Below are positions 26,023 to 34,750 of a stretch of DNA of 64,000 nt, piece by piece. Origin of the DNA: Flavobacterium chungbukense (GTDB taxonomy: Bacteria; Bacteroidota; Bacteroidia; Flavobacteriales; Flavobacteriaceae). A program made the translations under genes and the position numbers. The stretch is from NCBI RefSeq assembly GCF_020805785.1, contig NZ_JAJGZV010000002.1, positions 930,001 to 994,000 on the forward strand, read 5' to 3'. Positions within the stretch are counted from its first letter, which is position 1. Every line of letters starts with the position of its first letter. Below the pieces are notes generated by a model. The model searched no databases. It saw nothing but the letters and a program-made list of their open reading frames with translations, and was not told where the DNA came from.

Positions 26023-28242
26023 ATGACAGAAATAGATATTGAAAAAGAAAACAAAGCTATTGCGCAGGAATACAAAGAATTACTACGAATAAGTTACCAA
26101 ACTTTAAGCCCAGCCGACAAAAAATTAATTCGAAAAGCCTTTGACGTTGCCGTTGATGCACACAAAGAACAGAGAAGAAAATCTGGCGAGGCGTATATCT
26201 TTCATCCTATTGCAGTTGCAAAAATTGTTGCCTCAGAAATTGGTCTGGGTGCGACGTCTATCGCTGCGGCCTTATTGCATGACGTTGTAGAAGACACTCC
26301 AATTACAGTTGAAGATATTGAACGTTTATTTAATCCGAAAGTGGCTCAGTTGGTTGAGGGTTTAACTAAGATTTCATTAGTTCAAAAAGACTTAAATGCT
26401 TCTATGCAGGCTGAAAATTTCAGAAAAATGATTCTGACTTTGAATGATGATGTCCGCGTAATTCTAATCAAATTGGCCGATCGTCTTCATAATATGCAGA
26501 CTATGGATTCGATGGCGGAATACAAACAGACCAAAATTGCCTCTGAAACTTTATATATCTATGCTCCTCTAGCCCACCGTTTGGGACTTTATAATATTAA
26601 AACCAAACTAGAAGATTTAGGATTAAAATATACCGAACCTGCAGTTTACAATGACATTGTAAGCAGAATTCGTGAAACGAAAGAAGAACAAGACGCTTAT
26701 ATCAAAGATATATCAGATGTTTTGAAAAAATCTTTGGATAATGAAGGCGTTGATTATATTATAAAAGGCCGTCCGAAATCTATTTATTCTATTCGTAGAA
26801 AAATGCGTGCTCAAAATGTAAGTTTTGATGAAGTGTACGACAAATTTGCGCTTAGAATCGTTTACAAATCTGATCCGCATGAAGAAAAATTTATTGCTTG
26901 GAAAATATATTCGATTGTTACAGATCATTATAGACCAAGTCCAAGCCGTTTGCGAGATTGGATTTCATCACCAAAATCAACTGGTTATGAAGCACTCCAC
27001 ATTACGGTTATGGGACCAAAAGGACGTTGGGTTGAAGTTCAGGTTCGAAGCGAACGTATGGATGAAATCGCCGAAAAAGGTTACGCTGCGCATTACAAAT
27101 ATAAAAATGGCGCAACTGAAGAAAGCGGTTTAGATGTTTGGCTGAATTTACTTCGCGAAGCATTAGAAAACCCAGAAACAAACGCTGTTGATTTTGTGGA
27201 AGATTTTAAAATGAATTTATATTCAAAAGAAATCTTCATATTTACGCCAAAAGGTGAAATTAAATCATTGCCTAAAGGTGCAACTTCGCTAGATTTTGCT
27301 TTCAGTATTCACTCAGAAATCGGAATTAAAACTCGTGGAACTCGAGTAAATGGACGTTTAGTCCCACTAAATTACGAATTAAAAAGTGGAGATCAGGTTG
27401 AAGTAATTACTTCTGCCAATCAGAAACCTACGGTAAACTGGCTGGAATATGTAACCACTTCAAGAGCCAAAAATAAGATCAAAAACGTTCTTAACGAGAA
27501 TACTAAAAAAATTGCAGAGGAAGGAAAAGAATTATTGGTTAGAAAACTGAAACATTTAAAAATTACATTTAATGAACAAGTTACAAACGAGTTAGTTAAC
27601 TTCTTTAAATTAAAAACAAGTTTAGATTTATTTTATAGAGTTGGAATTGGCGCAATCGAAAATCAGCAGTTAAAAGATTATGCGGCGCAAAAAGGAAATT
27701 CATTCATCAATTTCTTTAAAAATAAAATCAAAAGAAATAAAGATACAGCCGACGAAGATATTCACAAACCGGTTATCAGCAGCAATTACGACATGCTGGT
27801 TTTTGGAACGGAGCATGACAAGCTGGATTATAAGCTTTCGCAATGCTGTAATCCAATTCCTGGTGATGATGTATTTGGTTTTGTGACGATTAATGAAGGA
27901 ATCAAAGTGCATAAAAAAGATTGTCCAAACGCAATCGGAATGCAGTCTAATTACGCCTACAGAATTATGAGCGCCAAATGGATTGACTCTTCACAAGAAG
28001 AATTCAAAGCCATTATCAATATTACAGGAATGGACGTTTTAGGACTTACCAACCAATTAACAAGGGTCATTTCGAACAATATGAGTGTAAACATTCAAAG
28101 TATTTCGTTAAGTACAGATGCTGGAATTTTTCATGGTCAGATTGCTGTAATTGTTAAAAACAATACGATTTTGAAGAAAATGATCAATGCTATTAAGAAG
28201 ATTGATGGTGTTGATAAAGTTACCCGAGAATACAGAACCTAA
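26023..28242 (+). CDS. relA/spoT: Bifunctional (p)ppGpp synthetase/hydrolase
   Basis: A 739-residue long RSH enzyme. HD hydrolase domain: SGEAYIFHPIAVAKIV and LLHDVVEDTP (about 85-95). Synthetase: GRPKSIYSIRRKM near 250 and GYEALHITVMGP near 325. TGS domain from about 400 (IFIFTPKGEIKSLPKGATS), zinc-finger-like CCNPIPGDD near 609, and a C-terminal ACT domain. Both active sites look intact, so it should both make and degrade the alarmone. The start is the ATG at 26023; the in-frame TTG at 26008 is inside the probable promoter. A TATTTTTA -7-like element is at 25996. Confidence 0.95.
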   Translation: MTEIDIEKENKAIAQEYKELLRISYQTLSPADKKLIRKAFDVAVDAHKEQRRKSGEAYIFHPIAVAKIVASEIGLGATSIAAALLHDVVEDTPITVEDIERLFNPKVAQLVEGLTKISLVQKDLNASMQAENFRKMILTLNDDVRVILIKLADRLHNMQTMDSMAEYKQTKIASETLYIYAPLAHRLGLYNIKTKLEDLGLKYTEPAVYNDIVSRIRETKEEQDAYIKDISDVLKKSLDNEGVDYIIKGRPKSIYSIRRKMRAQNVSFDEVYDKFALRIVYKSDPHEEKFIAWKIYSIVTDHYRPSPSRLRDWISSPKSTGYEALHITVMGPKGRWVEVQVRSERMDEIAEKGYAAHYKYKNGATEESGLDVWLNLLREALENPETNAVDFVEDFKMNLYSKEIFIFTPKGEIKSLPKGATSLDFAFSIHSEIGIKTRGTRVNGRLVPLNYELKSGDQVEVITSANQKPTVNWLEYVTTSRAKNKIKNVLNENTKKIAEEGKELLVRKLKHLKITFNEQVTNELVNFFKLKTSLDLFYRVGIGAIENQQLKDYAAQKGNSFINFFKNKIKRNKDTADEDIHKPVISSNYDMLVFGTEHDKLDYKLSQCCNPIPGDDVFGFVTINEGIKVHKKDCPNAIGMQSNYAYRIMSAKWIDSSQEEFKAIINITGMDVLGLTNQLTRVISNNMSVNIQSISLSTDAGIFHGQIAVIVKNNTILKKMINAIKKIDGVDKVTREYRT

Positions 28243-28316
28243 CTTTTTAACCTATCTATAAGGGTTTTATAACTAAACTTTAAACCCGAAACTTTTATTG
28301 ATTAAAAATAAAAATT

Positions 28317-28324
28317 TATCTTTG
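28317..28324 (+). promoter_or_regulatory. -7 element of the Fur-family gene, next to the start codon
   Basis: TATCTTTG, a perfect TAnnTTTG, ending 6 bp before the ATG at 28331. An ATTG at 28297 could serve as -33 (spacing 16). If used, the transcript would be leaderless or nearly so. Confidence 0.5.
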
Positions 28325-28330
28325 CCGGAT

Positions 28331-28786
28331 ATGACACTCATTTCAACTGACAACACTAGAAATCAAGAAATTGTAAAAAACGTTTTTACAATGTATCTTG
28401 AACAAAAAGGGCATCGCAAAACTCCTGAGCGTTATGCTATACTTCAGGAAATTTACGACAGCGAAGAACATTTTGACATAGAAAACCTTTATATCAAAAT
28501 GAAAAACAAGAACTATCGTGTGAGTAGAGCTACTTTATACAACACGATTGAATTATTGTTGGACTGCGCTTTGGTTAGAAAACATCAATTTGGGCAAAAT
28601 CAAGCTTACTACGAAAAATCATATTTCGACAAACAGCACGATCATATCATCATGACTGATTCTGGAGAAGTAATCGAATTTTGTGACCCACGAATTCAGA
28701 CCATCAAAAAAACAATCGAAGAAATATTTGATATCGAAATCACGAATCACTCACTTTATTTCTACGGAAACAAAAAACAGAAATAA
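28331..28786 (+). CDS. Fur family transcriptional regulator
   Basis: A 151-residue Fur-superfamily repressor. The winged helix runs from about 20 to 85 ([16 protein letters not shown], and the recognition helix [14 protein letters not shown] at 63-76). The dimerisation domain has QHDH at 102-105 and VIEFCDP at 114-120. The structural zinc pair CxxC that normally follows HDH is replaced by M-T-D-S (108-111), so this member lacks that site. The only cysteines are at 79 and 118. I cannot assign Fur, PerR or Zur. An in-frame TTG at 28298 lies upstream of the promoter. purA follows 103 bp downstream. Confidence 0.9.
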   Translation: MTLISTDNTRNQEIVKNVFTMYLEQKGHRKTPERYAILQEIYDSEEHFDIENLYIKMKNKNYRVSRATLYNTIELLLDCALVRKHQFGQNQAYYEKSYFDKQHDHIIMTDSGEVIEFCDPRIQTIKKTIEEIFDIEITNHSLYFYGNKKQK

Positions 28787-28850
28787 TAATCCGCAGAAAG
28801 GATTTATTCAAAAAAAATTAAAAAAAAAGAAAATTAACTACATAATCAGT

Positions 28851-28869
28851 AGGACAACTTTTGATTGTC
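28851..28869 (+). promoter_or_regulatory. Small hairpin in the purA leader
   Basis: GGACAA (28851-28856), a 7-base loop, TTGTCC (28864-28869), 20 bp before the purA ATG. No T-run follows, so it is not a terminator. It could mask or expose the ribosome-binding region. Confidence 0.3.
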
Positions 28870-28889
28870 CCAACGCAAATTAAAACAGA

Positions 28890-30161
28890 ATGACCGTAGA
28901 TTTATTACTAGGATTACAATGGGGAGATGAAGGTAAAGGAAAAATTGTTGACGTTCTTACCTCAAATTATGATATTATTGCACGTTTTCAAGGAGGACCA
29001 AATGCAGGACATACATTAGAATTTGACGGAATTAAACACGTACTAAGAACCATTCCTTCTGGAATTTTTCATAAAAATTCAATTAATATCATCGGTAATG
29101 GTGTTGTGATTGATCCTGTAGTTTTTCAAAAAGAAATTGAAGGTTTAGAGAAATTCAACCTTGATATCAAAAGTAAATTAATCATTTCGAGAAAAGCACA
29201 CTTAATTTTACCAACACACCGTTTGCTTGATGCAGCTTCTGAAGCTTCTAAAGGAAAAGCAAAAATTGGTTCTACTCTAAAAGGAATTGGACCAACTTAT
29301 ATGGACAAAACAGGTAGAAATGGTTTGCGTGTTGGAGATATCGAATTAGAAGATTTTAAAGAGCGTTACAGAGCTTTAGCAGACAAACATGAGGCAATGA
29401 TTGCTTTTTATGATGTTGCTATTCAATATAATTTAGCTGAATTAGAAAAAGAATTTTTTGAAGCTATTGAAGAACTTAAAAAATTAGATTTCATTGACAG
29501 TGAAGAATACATTCACCAAGCTCAAAAAGCGGGTAAATCTATTCTTTGTGAAGGTGCTCAAGGATCTTTATTAGATGTTGATTTCGGAACTTATCCTTTC
29601 GTAACTTCATCAAATACTACTGCTGCTGGAGCTTGTACAGGTTTAGGAATTGCTCCTAACAAAATCAAAGAAGTATACGGAATTTTTAAAGCTTACGTTA
29701 CACGTGTTGGTAGCGGACCTTTCCCTACTGAACTTTTTGACGAAGTTGGTGCTACAATGGCAAAAGTAGGTAACGAATTTGGTTCTGTAACAGGAAGACA
29801 AAGACGTTGCGGATGGCTAGACTTAGTTGCGTTAAAATATGCAGTTCAAGTTAACGGAGTTACACAATTAATGATGATGAAAGGTGATGTTCTTTCTGGT
29901 TTTGAAACTTTAAAAGTTTGTACAGAGTACAACTACAAAGGACAAAACATTTCTCACTTTCCTTACAACATTGAACCAGAAAACGTTACTCCTATTTACA
30001 AAGAATTTAAAGGTTGGAAACAAGACTTAACTGGATTAACAACTTACGATCAATTGCCAATTGAGCTAAAAGAATATATTGAGTTTATTGAGAAAGAAAT
30101 CGAAGTACCAATCAAAATTGTATCGGTTGGACCAGACAGAAAGCAAACAATAACAAAATAA
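28890..30161 (+). CDS. purA: Adenylosuccinate synthetase
   Basis: A 423-residue full-length PurA, which joins IMP and aspartate with GTP hydrolysis in the first AMP-specific step. The N-terminal LQWGDEGKGK (GTP/IMP loop with catalytic Asp) is at about 9-18, FQGGPNAGHT (catalytic His) at about 34-43, STLKGIGPTYMDK near 130, and VTGRQRRCGWLDL near 300. A strong hairpin terminator follows. Confidence 0.97.
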   Translation: MTVDLLLGLQWGDEGKGKIVDVLTSNYDIIARFQGGPNAGHTLEFDGIKHVLRTIPSGIFHKNSINIIGNGVVIDPVVFQKEIEGLEKFNLDIKSKLIISRKAHLILPTHRLLDAASEASKGKAKIGSTLKGIGPTYMDKTGRNGLRVGDIELEDFKERYRALADKHEAMIAFYDVAIQYNLAELEKEFFEAIEELKKLDFIDSEEYIHQAQKAGKSILCEGAQGSLLDVDFGTYPFVTSSNTTAAGACTGLGIAPNKIKEVYGIFKAYVTRVGSGPFPTELFDEVGATMAKVGNEFGSVTGRQRRCGWLDLVALKYAVQVNGVTQLMMMKGDVLSGFETLKVCTEYNYKGQNISHFPYNIEPENVTPIYKEFKGWKQDLTGLTTYDQLPIELKEYIEFIEKEIEVPIKIVSVGPDRKQTITK

Positions 30162-30170
30162 TACATTTAA

Positions 30171-30197
30171 ACGCTCTGATAATCAGAGCGTTTTTTT
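30171..30197 (+). terminator. Terminator of purA
   Basis: ACGCTCTGAT, one A, then the exact complement ATCAGAGCGT (30182-30191) followed by seven T's. Confidence 0.9.
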
Positions 30198-30215
30198 ATA
30201 CAAATTATTTCATTT

Positions 30216-30797
30216 ATGAAAAACCCAGAAGTTAAAATTAAGGAAACAAAATTATTATCAGACAATTGGTATATCTTAAACCGAGTTACTTTTGATTATA
30301 AAAAAGAAAACGGAGTGGTTGAAACTCATACTCGAGAAGTTTATGATCGTGGTAATGGTGCTGGTATTTTATTGTATAACTCAACTAAAAAAACAGTCAT
30401 TTTAACACGCCAGTTTCGATTGCCAACTTTTCTTAACGGAAATAAAGATGGAATGATGATTGAAGTTTGCGCAGGACTTTTAGACAAAGACAATCCCGAA
30501 ACGGCAATTATTCGTGAAACAGAAGAAGAAACGGGCTATCGTATTTCTAAAGTAGAAAAAGTGTTTGAAACCTATATGTCTCCAGGAGCAGTAACAGAGA
30601 TTTTATATCTTTTTGTTGGAGAATACGATGAAAGTATGAAAGTAAGCGAAGGTGGCGGATTGGATGCAGAACAAGAAAATATTGAAGTTTTAGAATTTAC
30701 ATTTGATCAGGCTTACGCTATGATTGAATCAAGAGAAATTACTGATGCGAAAACTATAATGTTGTTGCAACATGCTAAAATTAAAGGATTGATTTAA
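30216..30797 (+). CDS. nudK: GDP-mannose pyrophosphatase NudK-like Nudix hydrolase
   Basis: A 193-residue Nudix enzyme that closely follows E. coli NudK: THTREVYDRGNGAGILLYN (about 36-54), LTRQFRLPTFLNGN (about 63-76) and the YMSPGAVTEILYLFVGEY block. The Nudix box begins at AGLLDKDN and ends RETEEETGY. Its first Glu (after G-x5) is Asn here, while the catalytic R-E-x-x-E-E core is intact. NudK hydrolyses GDP-mannose and similar nucleotide sugars, so it may control sugar-nucleotide pools. Confidence 0.9.
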   Translation: MKNPEVKIKETKLLSDNWYILNRVTFDYKKENGVVETHTREVYDRGNGAGILLYNSTKKTVILTRQFRLPTFLNGNKDGMMIEVCAGLLDKDNPETAIIRETEEETGYRISKVEKVFETYMSPGAVTEILYLFVGEYDESMKVSEGGGLDAEQENIEVLEFTFDQAYAMIESREITDAKTIMLLQHAKIKGLI

Positions 30798-30904
30798 GTA
30801 TTAGCTTTTTTTAATAATATTAAATGAATTAAAGATTTATTATAAAATGTAAATCCCGAAACCAATTCAAAAAATTATGTAACCCTTTTCAGCTATCATA
30901 ATCA

Positions 30905-30912
30905 TAACTTTA
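30905..30912 (+). promoter_or_regulatory. -7-like element of the L,D-transpeptidase gene
   Basis: TAACTTTA within CATAACTTTA, 21 bp before the ATG at 30934; one mismatch from TAnnTTTG. Similar CATAAyTTTA words precede the genes at 44215 and 45282. Confidence 0.4.
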
Positions 30913-30933
30913 TTTTCATAAAATATACGACCT

Positions 30934-31818
30934 ATGAAAAAGTTATATTACACAGCAAACGGATTACTATTATTGATGTTAGTGTTATTAGGTTCTTGCA
31001 AAAAGACCGATACTATAACGCTGACAGAAAACAAAACAGATAAAAAAGAAGTAATTGAATATAAAAAACCAAAAACGGTTTCTTATCAAATTTCCAATAC
31101 AAAAGAATGGCTAAAGCTAAACGAAGCCGATAGTGCTAAAATGAATATCGTGTACGCTTTAAATAGAACTGATAAAGCCAATTTCAAAAAACTAGATTCT
31201 GTAGTAATTCCTGCAGATTTCAGTGGAGATTTAGTTTATTATCTTCCGTTTCCGCTGCATGTTTCAGCTTTAGAGGAAGTTTCAAAAATCATTCTTTTCT
31301 CTTATCCAACGCAAACTTTTGCCGCTTACGAAAATGGCGAATTGGTACGTACAGGTCCAACAAATATGGGAAGAAAAAAAGACCCAACTCCTACTGGATT
31401 GTTTTTTACGAATTGGAAAGCAGAACAAACTACCAGCACTTTTAATGACGAATGGGATTTAAAATGGAATTTCAACATCGAAAATAAATTAGGCGTTGGT
31501 TTTCATCAATATGAATTACCTGGCTATCCTGCTTCACATTCTTGTCTTAGATTATTAGAAAAAGACGCTAAATATCTTTATAAATTCGCTGATGAATGGA
31601 TTTTAAAAGACAAAGAAAATGTAAAAGTCAAAGGAACTCCGGTCGTAGTTTTTGGAAGTTATCCTTTTGATGGCCAAAAACCTTGGCTGCAGCTGGCATC
31701 AGATCCAAAAGCTCTCGATATTTCTGAAGGAGATATTGAAACCGCCACTAAACCCTTCTTAAAGGAAATTTTAGAAAATCAAAATCTTAGAGAATCCAAT
31801 CAAACTTCTGAGATTTAA
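30934..31818 (+). CDS. L,D-transpeptidase-like lipoprotein (YkuD)
   Basis: A 294-residue lipoprotein: signal peptide with lipobox LLGSC (Cys at about 22), Lys-rich linker, and a C-terminal YkuD domain (KIILFSYPTQTFAAYENGEL, RTGPTNMGRKKDPTPTGLF, then the catalytic block). YkuD enzymes form 3-3 crosslinks in peptidoglycan or attach proteins to it. The active-site motif is H-Q-Y-E-L...-SHSCLR: catalytic Cys, His and Arg are present, but the invariant Gly of SHGC is Ser. A terminator follows the gene. Confidence 0.85.
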   Translation: MKKLYYTANGLLLLMLVLLGSCKKTDTITLTENKTDKKEVIEYKKPKTVSYQISNTKEWLKLNEADSAKMNIVYALNRTDKANFKKLDSVVIPADFSGDLVYYLPFPLHVSALEEVSKIILFSYPTQTFAAYENGELVRTGPTNMGRKKDPTPTGLFFTNWKAEQTTSTFNDEWDLKWNFNIENKLGVGFHQYELPGYPASHSCLRLLEKDAKYLYKFADEWILKDKENVKVKGTPVVVFGSYPFDGQKPWLQLASDPKALDISEGDIETATKPFLKEILENQNLRESNQTSEI

Positions 31819-31852
31819 GATTTCACTCAAAATATTTTTGTTTTTTTTTGCT

Positions 31853-31881
31853 CGCAAACCTTAGTGTTTGCGGGTTTTTTT
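31853..31881 (+). terminator. Terminator of the L,D-transpeptidase gene
   Basis: CGCAAAC (31853-31859), 6-base loop, GTTTGCG (31866-31872), GG, then seven T's. Confidence 0.85.
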
Positions 31882-31945
31882 ATTTTACAAAACATCTCGT
31901 TATCAAATATACTTCATAAATAAGCGAACATTCATTTATTATTTA

Positions 31946-31953
31946 TAAATTTG
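31946..31953 (+). promoter_or_regulatory. -7 element of the TetR gene
   Basis: TAAATTTG, a perfect TAnnTTTG, 19 bp before the ATG at 31973. GAACATTCATTT lies just upstream and resembles half of a TetR-type operator. No clear -33 TTG. Confidence 0.45.
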
Positions 31954-31972
31954 TACCTTAATTAGTTAAACC

Positions 31973-32563
31973 ATGAGAACAAGAGACACTACTAAAGAAG
32001 ATATTGTAAAGCAAAAAGCGATCGATATGATTGTCAAACAAGGCGTTGAAGGTTTTGGAATGAATCGTCTAGCAAAAGAATGTGGCGTCTCTGTAGCTAC
32101 TCTTTATATTTATTATTCTGATAAAGAAGATTTAATTCGCAAAATCGGAATTGAAATTGGCCAAAACTTCTTCGCAAAAATGCTAGATGGCTTTTCTTCA
32201 GATATGTCTTTTAAAGATGGTTTAAAAAACCAATGGGAAAATCGTATTTATTTTACTTTAAATTTTACACAGCAAGCTACCTGCTTTGAAATCTTAAAAC
32301 AATCTACTCACGGCGATGCCATTGTAGAAGAAATTACTGGCGATTTCAAGAAAACCATGTCAGAATTTATGTTTTCGGCAATTGAAAAAAAAGAACTCAT
32401 TCCTGTAACTTTTGAGGTTTTCTGGAGTATTGCTTACGGTTCCCTCTACTCTCTTTTGGAACTTCACCGAGAAGGAAAATCAATGTCTGGAAAACCGTTT
32501 GTCTTTACTGACGAACTAAAAAAAGAAGCTTTTAATCTGGTTTTAAAAGCTTTGACACCTTAA
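31973..32563 (+). CDS. TetR/AcrR family transcriptional regulator
   Basis: A 196-residue repressor. The N-terminal DNA-binding domain is typical: AIDMIVKQGVEGFGMNRLAK (about 20-39), then ECGVSVATLYIYYSDKEDL (about 40-58). The C-terminal ligand domain is helical and variable. It lies 89 bp upstream of the TetX-like monooxygenase on the same strand, which suggests it controls that gene and itself; the inducer is unknown. Confidence 0.9.
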   Translation: MRTRDTTKEDIVKQKAIDMIVKQGVEGFGMNRLAKECGVSVATLYIYYSDKEDLIRKIGIEIGQNFFAKMLDGFSSDMSFKDGLKNQWENRIYFTLNFTQQATCFEILKQSTHGDAIVEEITGDFKKTMSEFMFSAIEKKELIPVTFEVFWSIAYGSLYSLLELHREGKSMSGKPFVFTDELKKEAFNLVLKALTP

Positions 32564-32602
32564 TTTTTAATGACAATTATAATTTCAAAAATCAATTACA
32601 AT

Positions 32603-32632
32603 AGTTTATCACTCTGAGTGAAGTCGAAGAGC
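32603..32632 (+). repeat. Short GAAGTCGAAG repeat fragment
   Basis: CACTCTGAGTGAAGTCGAAG before the TetX-like gene. It shares the GAAGTCGAAG core with 25884-25895 and with the insertion inside the fdtB-like gene. Confidence 0.45.
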
Positions 32633-32652
32633 TACAACAAAATTACAATTCA

Positions 32653-33792
32653 ATGAAAAATTCAATTATAGAAAATAAAAAAATAGCCATTATTGGCGGC
32701 GGCCCCGTCGGATTAACAACTGCTCGTATTTTACAAATAAATGGCGCCGATATTACAGTTTACGAGAGAGATTTTAATGCTGAAGCTAGAACTTCTGGTG
32801 GTACTTTAGATATTCATTCTGATTCAGGTCAATATGCAATTCAAAAAGCAGAATTGATGGATGTGTTTCTGCAATACGCAAGACCGACTGGTGAAAAAAT
32901 GGCCGATATTGAAGGCAACATTACTTCTGACGAAATGCCCAACGAAAACAATGCCTTTTCTCGTCCTGAAATTGATCGAAACGATCTTAGAAAAATTATG
33001 CTAGATAATCTTCAAGATGAAACTGTTGTTTGGGATAGCCAATTGATAAATCTCGAAAAAACAGAAAACCATTATATTTTGGAATTCAAAAACGGCAAAA
33101 AAGAAACTGCAGACTTTGTTATTGTGGCAAATGGAGGCAGATCTAATGCTAGAAAATTTGTGAGCAATCAGGAACCACAACTTTCTGGAACTTATATTAT
33201 TCAGGGAGAAATTGTAAATCCTGAACAAGATTATCCTGAATTTAAACCTAAATATGGAAATGGAAATGTAATGGCAATGGGCGAGCATAAAATGTTTTAC
33301 ACTCATACTATGCGTGACGGTTCTGTACATTTTGGAGTTTCTTTTAAAGCCGATGAAAATTGGATTTCCAATCACGGAATTGATTTTGAAGATGACAAAG
33401 CTGTGACTTTCTTTTTAAATGAAACTTTTAAAAACTGGGGCGACGATTACAAAAAATTCTTTGCCGCTTCTACTAAATTTTCTGGTCTACCGTTACGATT
33501 ATTTTCTTTAGAAGTACCTTGGAAAGAGCATTCAAACATTACTCTTGTTGGAGATGCAGCACATTTAATGCCTCCGTTTGCCGGCGAAGGAGTTAATATG
33601 GGATTGTTTGACGCTTTTCATTTAACCGAGAATCTAACTAACGGAAAATTTGAAACGATTGACGATGCCATTGCTGATTACGAGAAAAAGATGTTTGGTT
33701 ACGCTCTAGAAGCACAACGTATGACAAAGAAAATGGAAGATCTGCTACATTCTGATATCGTCGCGGAAGATATTTTAAACAGCCGATTTTAG
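32653..33792 (+). CDS. FAD-dependent monooxygenase, TetX-like
   Basis: A 379-residue class A flavin monooxygenase that aligns end to end with TetX tetracycline-inactivating enzymes. FAD-binding IGGGPVG is at 14-20, SGGTLDIHSDSGQ at 48-60, the PEIDRNDLR block at 105-113, NGGRSNARKFV at 160-170 and GDAAHLMPPFAGEGVNMG at 300-317. Substrate-site residues of TetX, Gln192 and His234, correspond to Q184 and H226. TetX Arg213 appears to be Val206, and the PPFAGQG motif reads PPFAGEG. Whether it acts on tetracyclines is unknown. No transposon or plasmid sign surrounds it, so it looks native. Confidence 0.88.
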   Translation: MKNSIIENKKIAIIGGGPVGLTTARILQINGADITVYERDFNAEARTSGGTLDIHSDSGQYAIQKAELMDVFLQYARPTGEKMADIEGNITSDEMPNENNAFSRPEIDRNDLRKIMLDNLQDETVVWDSQLINLEKTENHYILEFKNGKKETADFVIVANGGRSNARKFVSNQEPQLSGTYIIQGEIVNPEQDYPEFKPKYGNGNVMAMGEHKMFYTHTMRDGSVHFGVSFKADENWISNHGIDFEDDKAVTFFLNETFKNWGDDYKKFFAASTKFSGLPLRLFSLEVPWKEHSNITLVGDAAHLMPPFAGEGVNMGLFDAFHLTENLTNGKFETIDDAIADYEKKMFGYALEAQRMTKKMEDLLHSDIVAEDILNSRF

Positions 33793-33908
33793 TAACTCAA
33801 AAAGTATTTGTAGTGAACGAATATTCTTATTTAATAAAATGATAAAGTTGCTTTTAATTCCTTACATTCGCTTCAATAAGTGAAAAAAAAATTACACTGA
33901 AAGCAACT

Positions 33909-34742
33909 ATGAAAAAAATATTTCTACTTCTTTTTATTTCTGGAACATTTTTAAACTACGGCCAGTCTAATCAAATTTTAGATTTTAAAGCTGGTTATTC
34001 TCCACAAACCGTTTATAACCAAACAACAATTAATTCTTCTGACTATGAAGTGATGTATTCAGGAAACGATAATTTTTTAGAAACACTAAAGAAAAACCAA
34101 GTACCAAACCCAACTACTATTAAAAGCAATATTACCATAGAAACCGTTTCTAAAACTGGTAAGACCGATAAAGATGGAACTTTCCCCATAACAATTGAGT
34201 ATTTAAAAGCTGTAGATGGAAGTGGTAAAATAATAATTCCGAGCGGTACATTACTGTACGGAAAAACCTCATCGACAAGTTTGCCTAAAATGGATTCTAT
34301 TGTTGCAAAGGATATGGAAGAAAGTCTAAAAAATGTCATTTTTCAAACGGTTCAAAGTACTTTTTCGCAACTTGTTATGCCTCAGAAAAAACTAAAAATA
34401 GGAGAATCTTTTGTTCAGGAAAGTCCGCTAACTTTACCAATTGCAGGCATTAATATTGAGATGCAGATCACAACTACATACAAATTAAAAAGTATGACTT
34501 CTAAAAACGCGTACTTTGATATTACACAGACTTATACCATGAAAATGTCTGACACAAGATTTGAAACAAACGGATCTGGAATGGGAAGTGGGGATTTAGT
34601 TTATGATATTCCAAATCATTTTATGAGTGAAAATATCTTAAAAATGGATTTTAATCTCGATTTAAAACACACCGATTTTAGTATACAATTAAAATCAAAA
34701 AGTGATTTTAAACAGACAGCACAAATATCAAAAAATAATTAA
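33909..34742 (+). CDS. Secreted protein of unknown function
   Basis: A 277-residue exported protein (signal peptide IFLLLFISGTFLNYGQ). The rest has alternating beta-rich stretches (ITIEYLKAVDGSGKIIIPSG, then MQITTTYKLKS-type strands and a DLVYDIPNHFMSENILKMDF block). I recognise no family. A strong terminator follows; the gene appears monocistronic. Confidence 0.6.
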   Translation: MKKIFLLLFISGTFLNYGQSNQILDFKAGYSPQTVYNQTTINSSDYEVMYSGNDNFLETLKKNQVPNPTTIKSNITIETVSKTGKTDKDGTFPITIEYLKAVDGSGKIIIPSGTLLYGKTSSTSLPKMDSIVAKDMEESLKNVIFQTVQSTFSQLVMPQKKLKIGESFVQESPLTLPIAGINIEMQITTTYKLKSMTSKNAYFDITQTYTMKMSDTRFETNGSGMGSGDLVYDIPNHFMSENILKMDFNLDLKHTDFSIQLKSKSDFKQTAQISKNN

Positions 34743-34750
34743 AACAATAA

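Noticed and set aside
28683..28883. 66-residue ORF overlapping the end of the Fur gene
   Set aside because: Frame-shifted shadow of the Fur C-terminus followed by a poly-A/Lys tail.
33001..33375. 124-residue antisense ORF in the TetX-like gene
   Set aside because: Shadow of a conserved coding gene; no promoter or recognisable domain.
31973..33792. TetR-TetX pair as part of a mobile resistance island
   Set aside because: Base composition matches the neighbourhood, and no integrase, transposase, attachment site or flanking repeat pair is seen; a short GAAGTCGAAG repeat alone is common in this genome.
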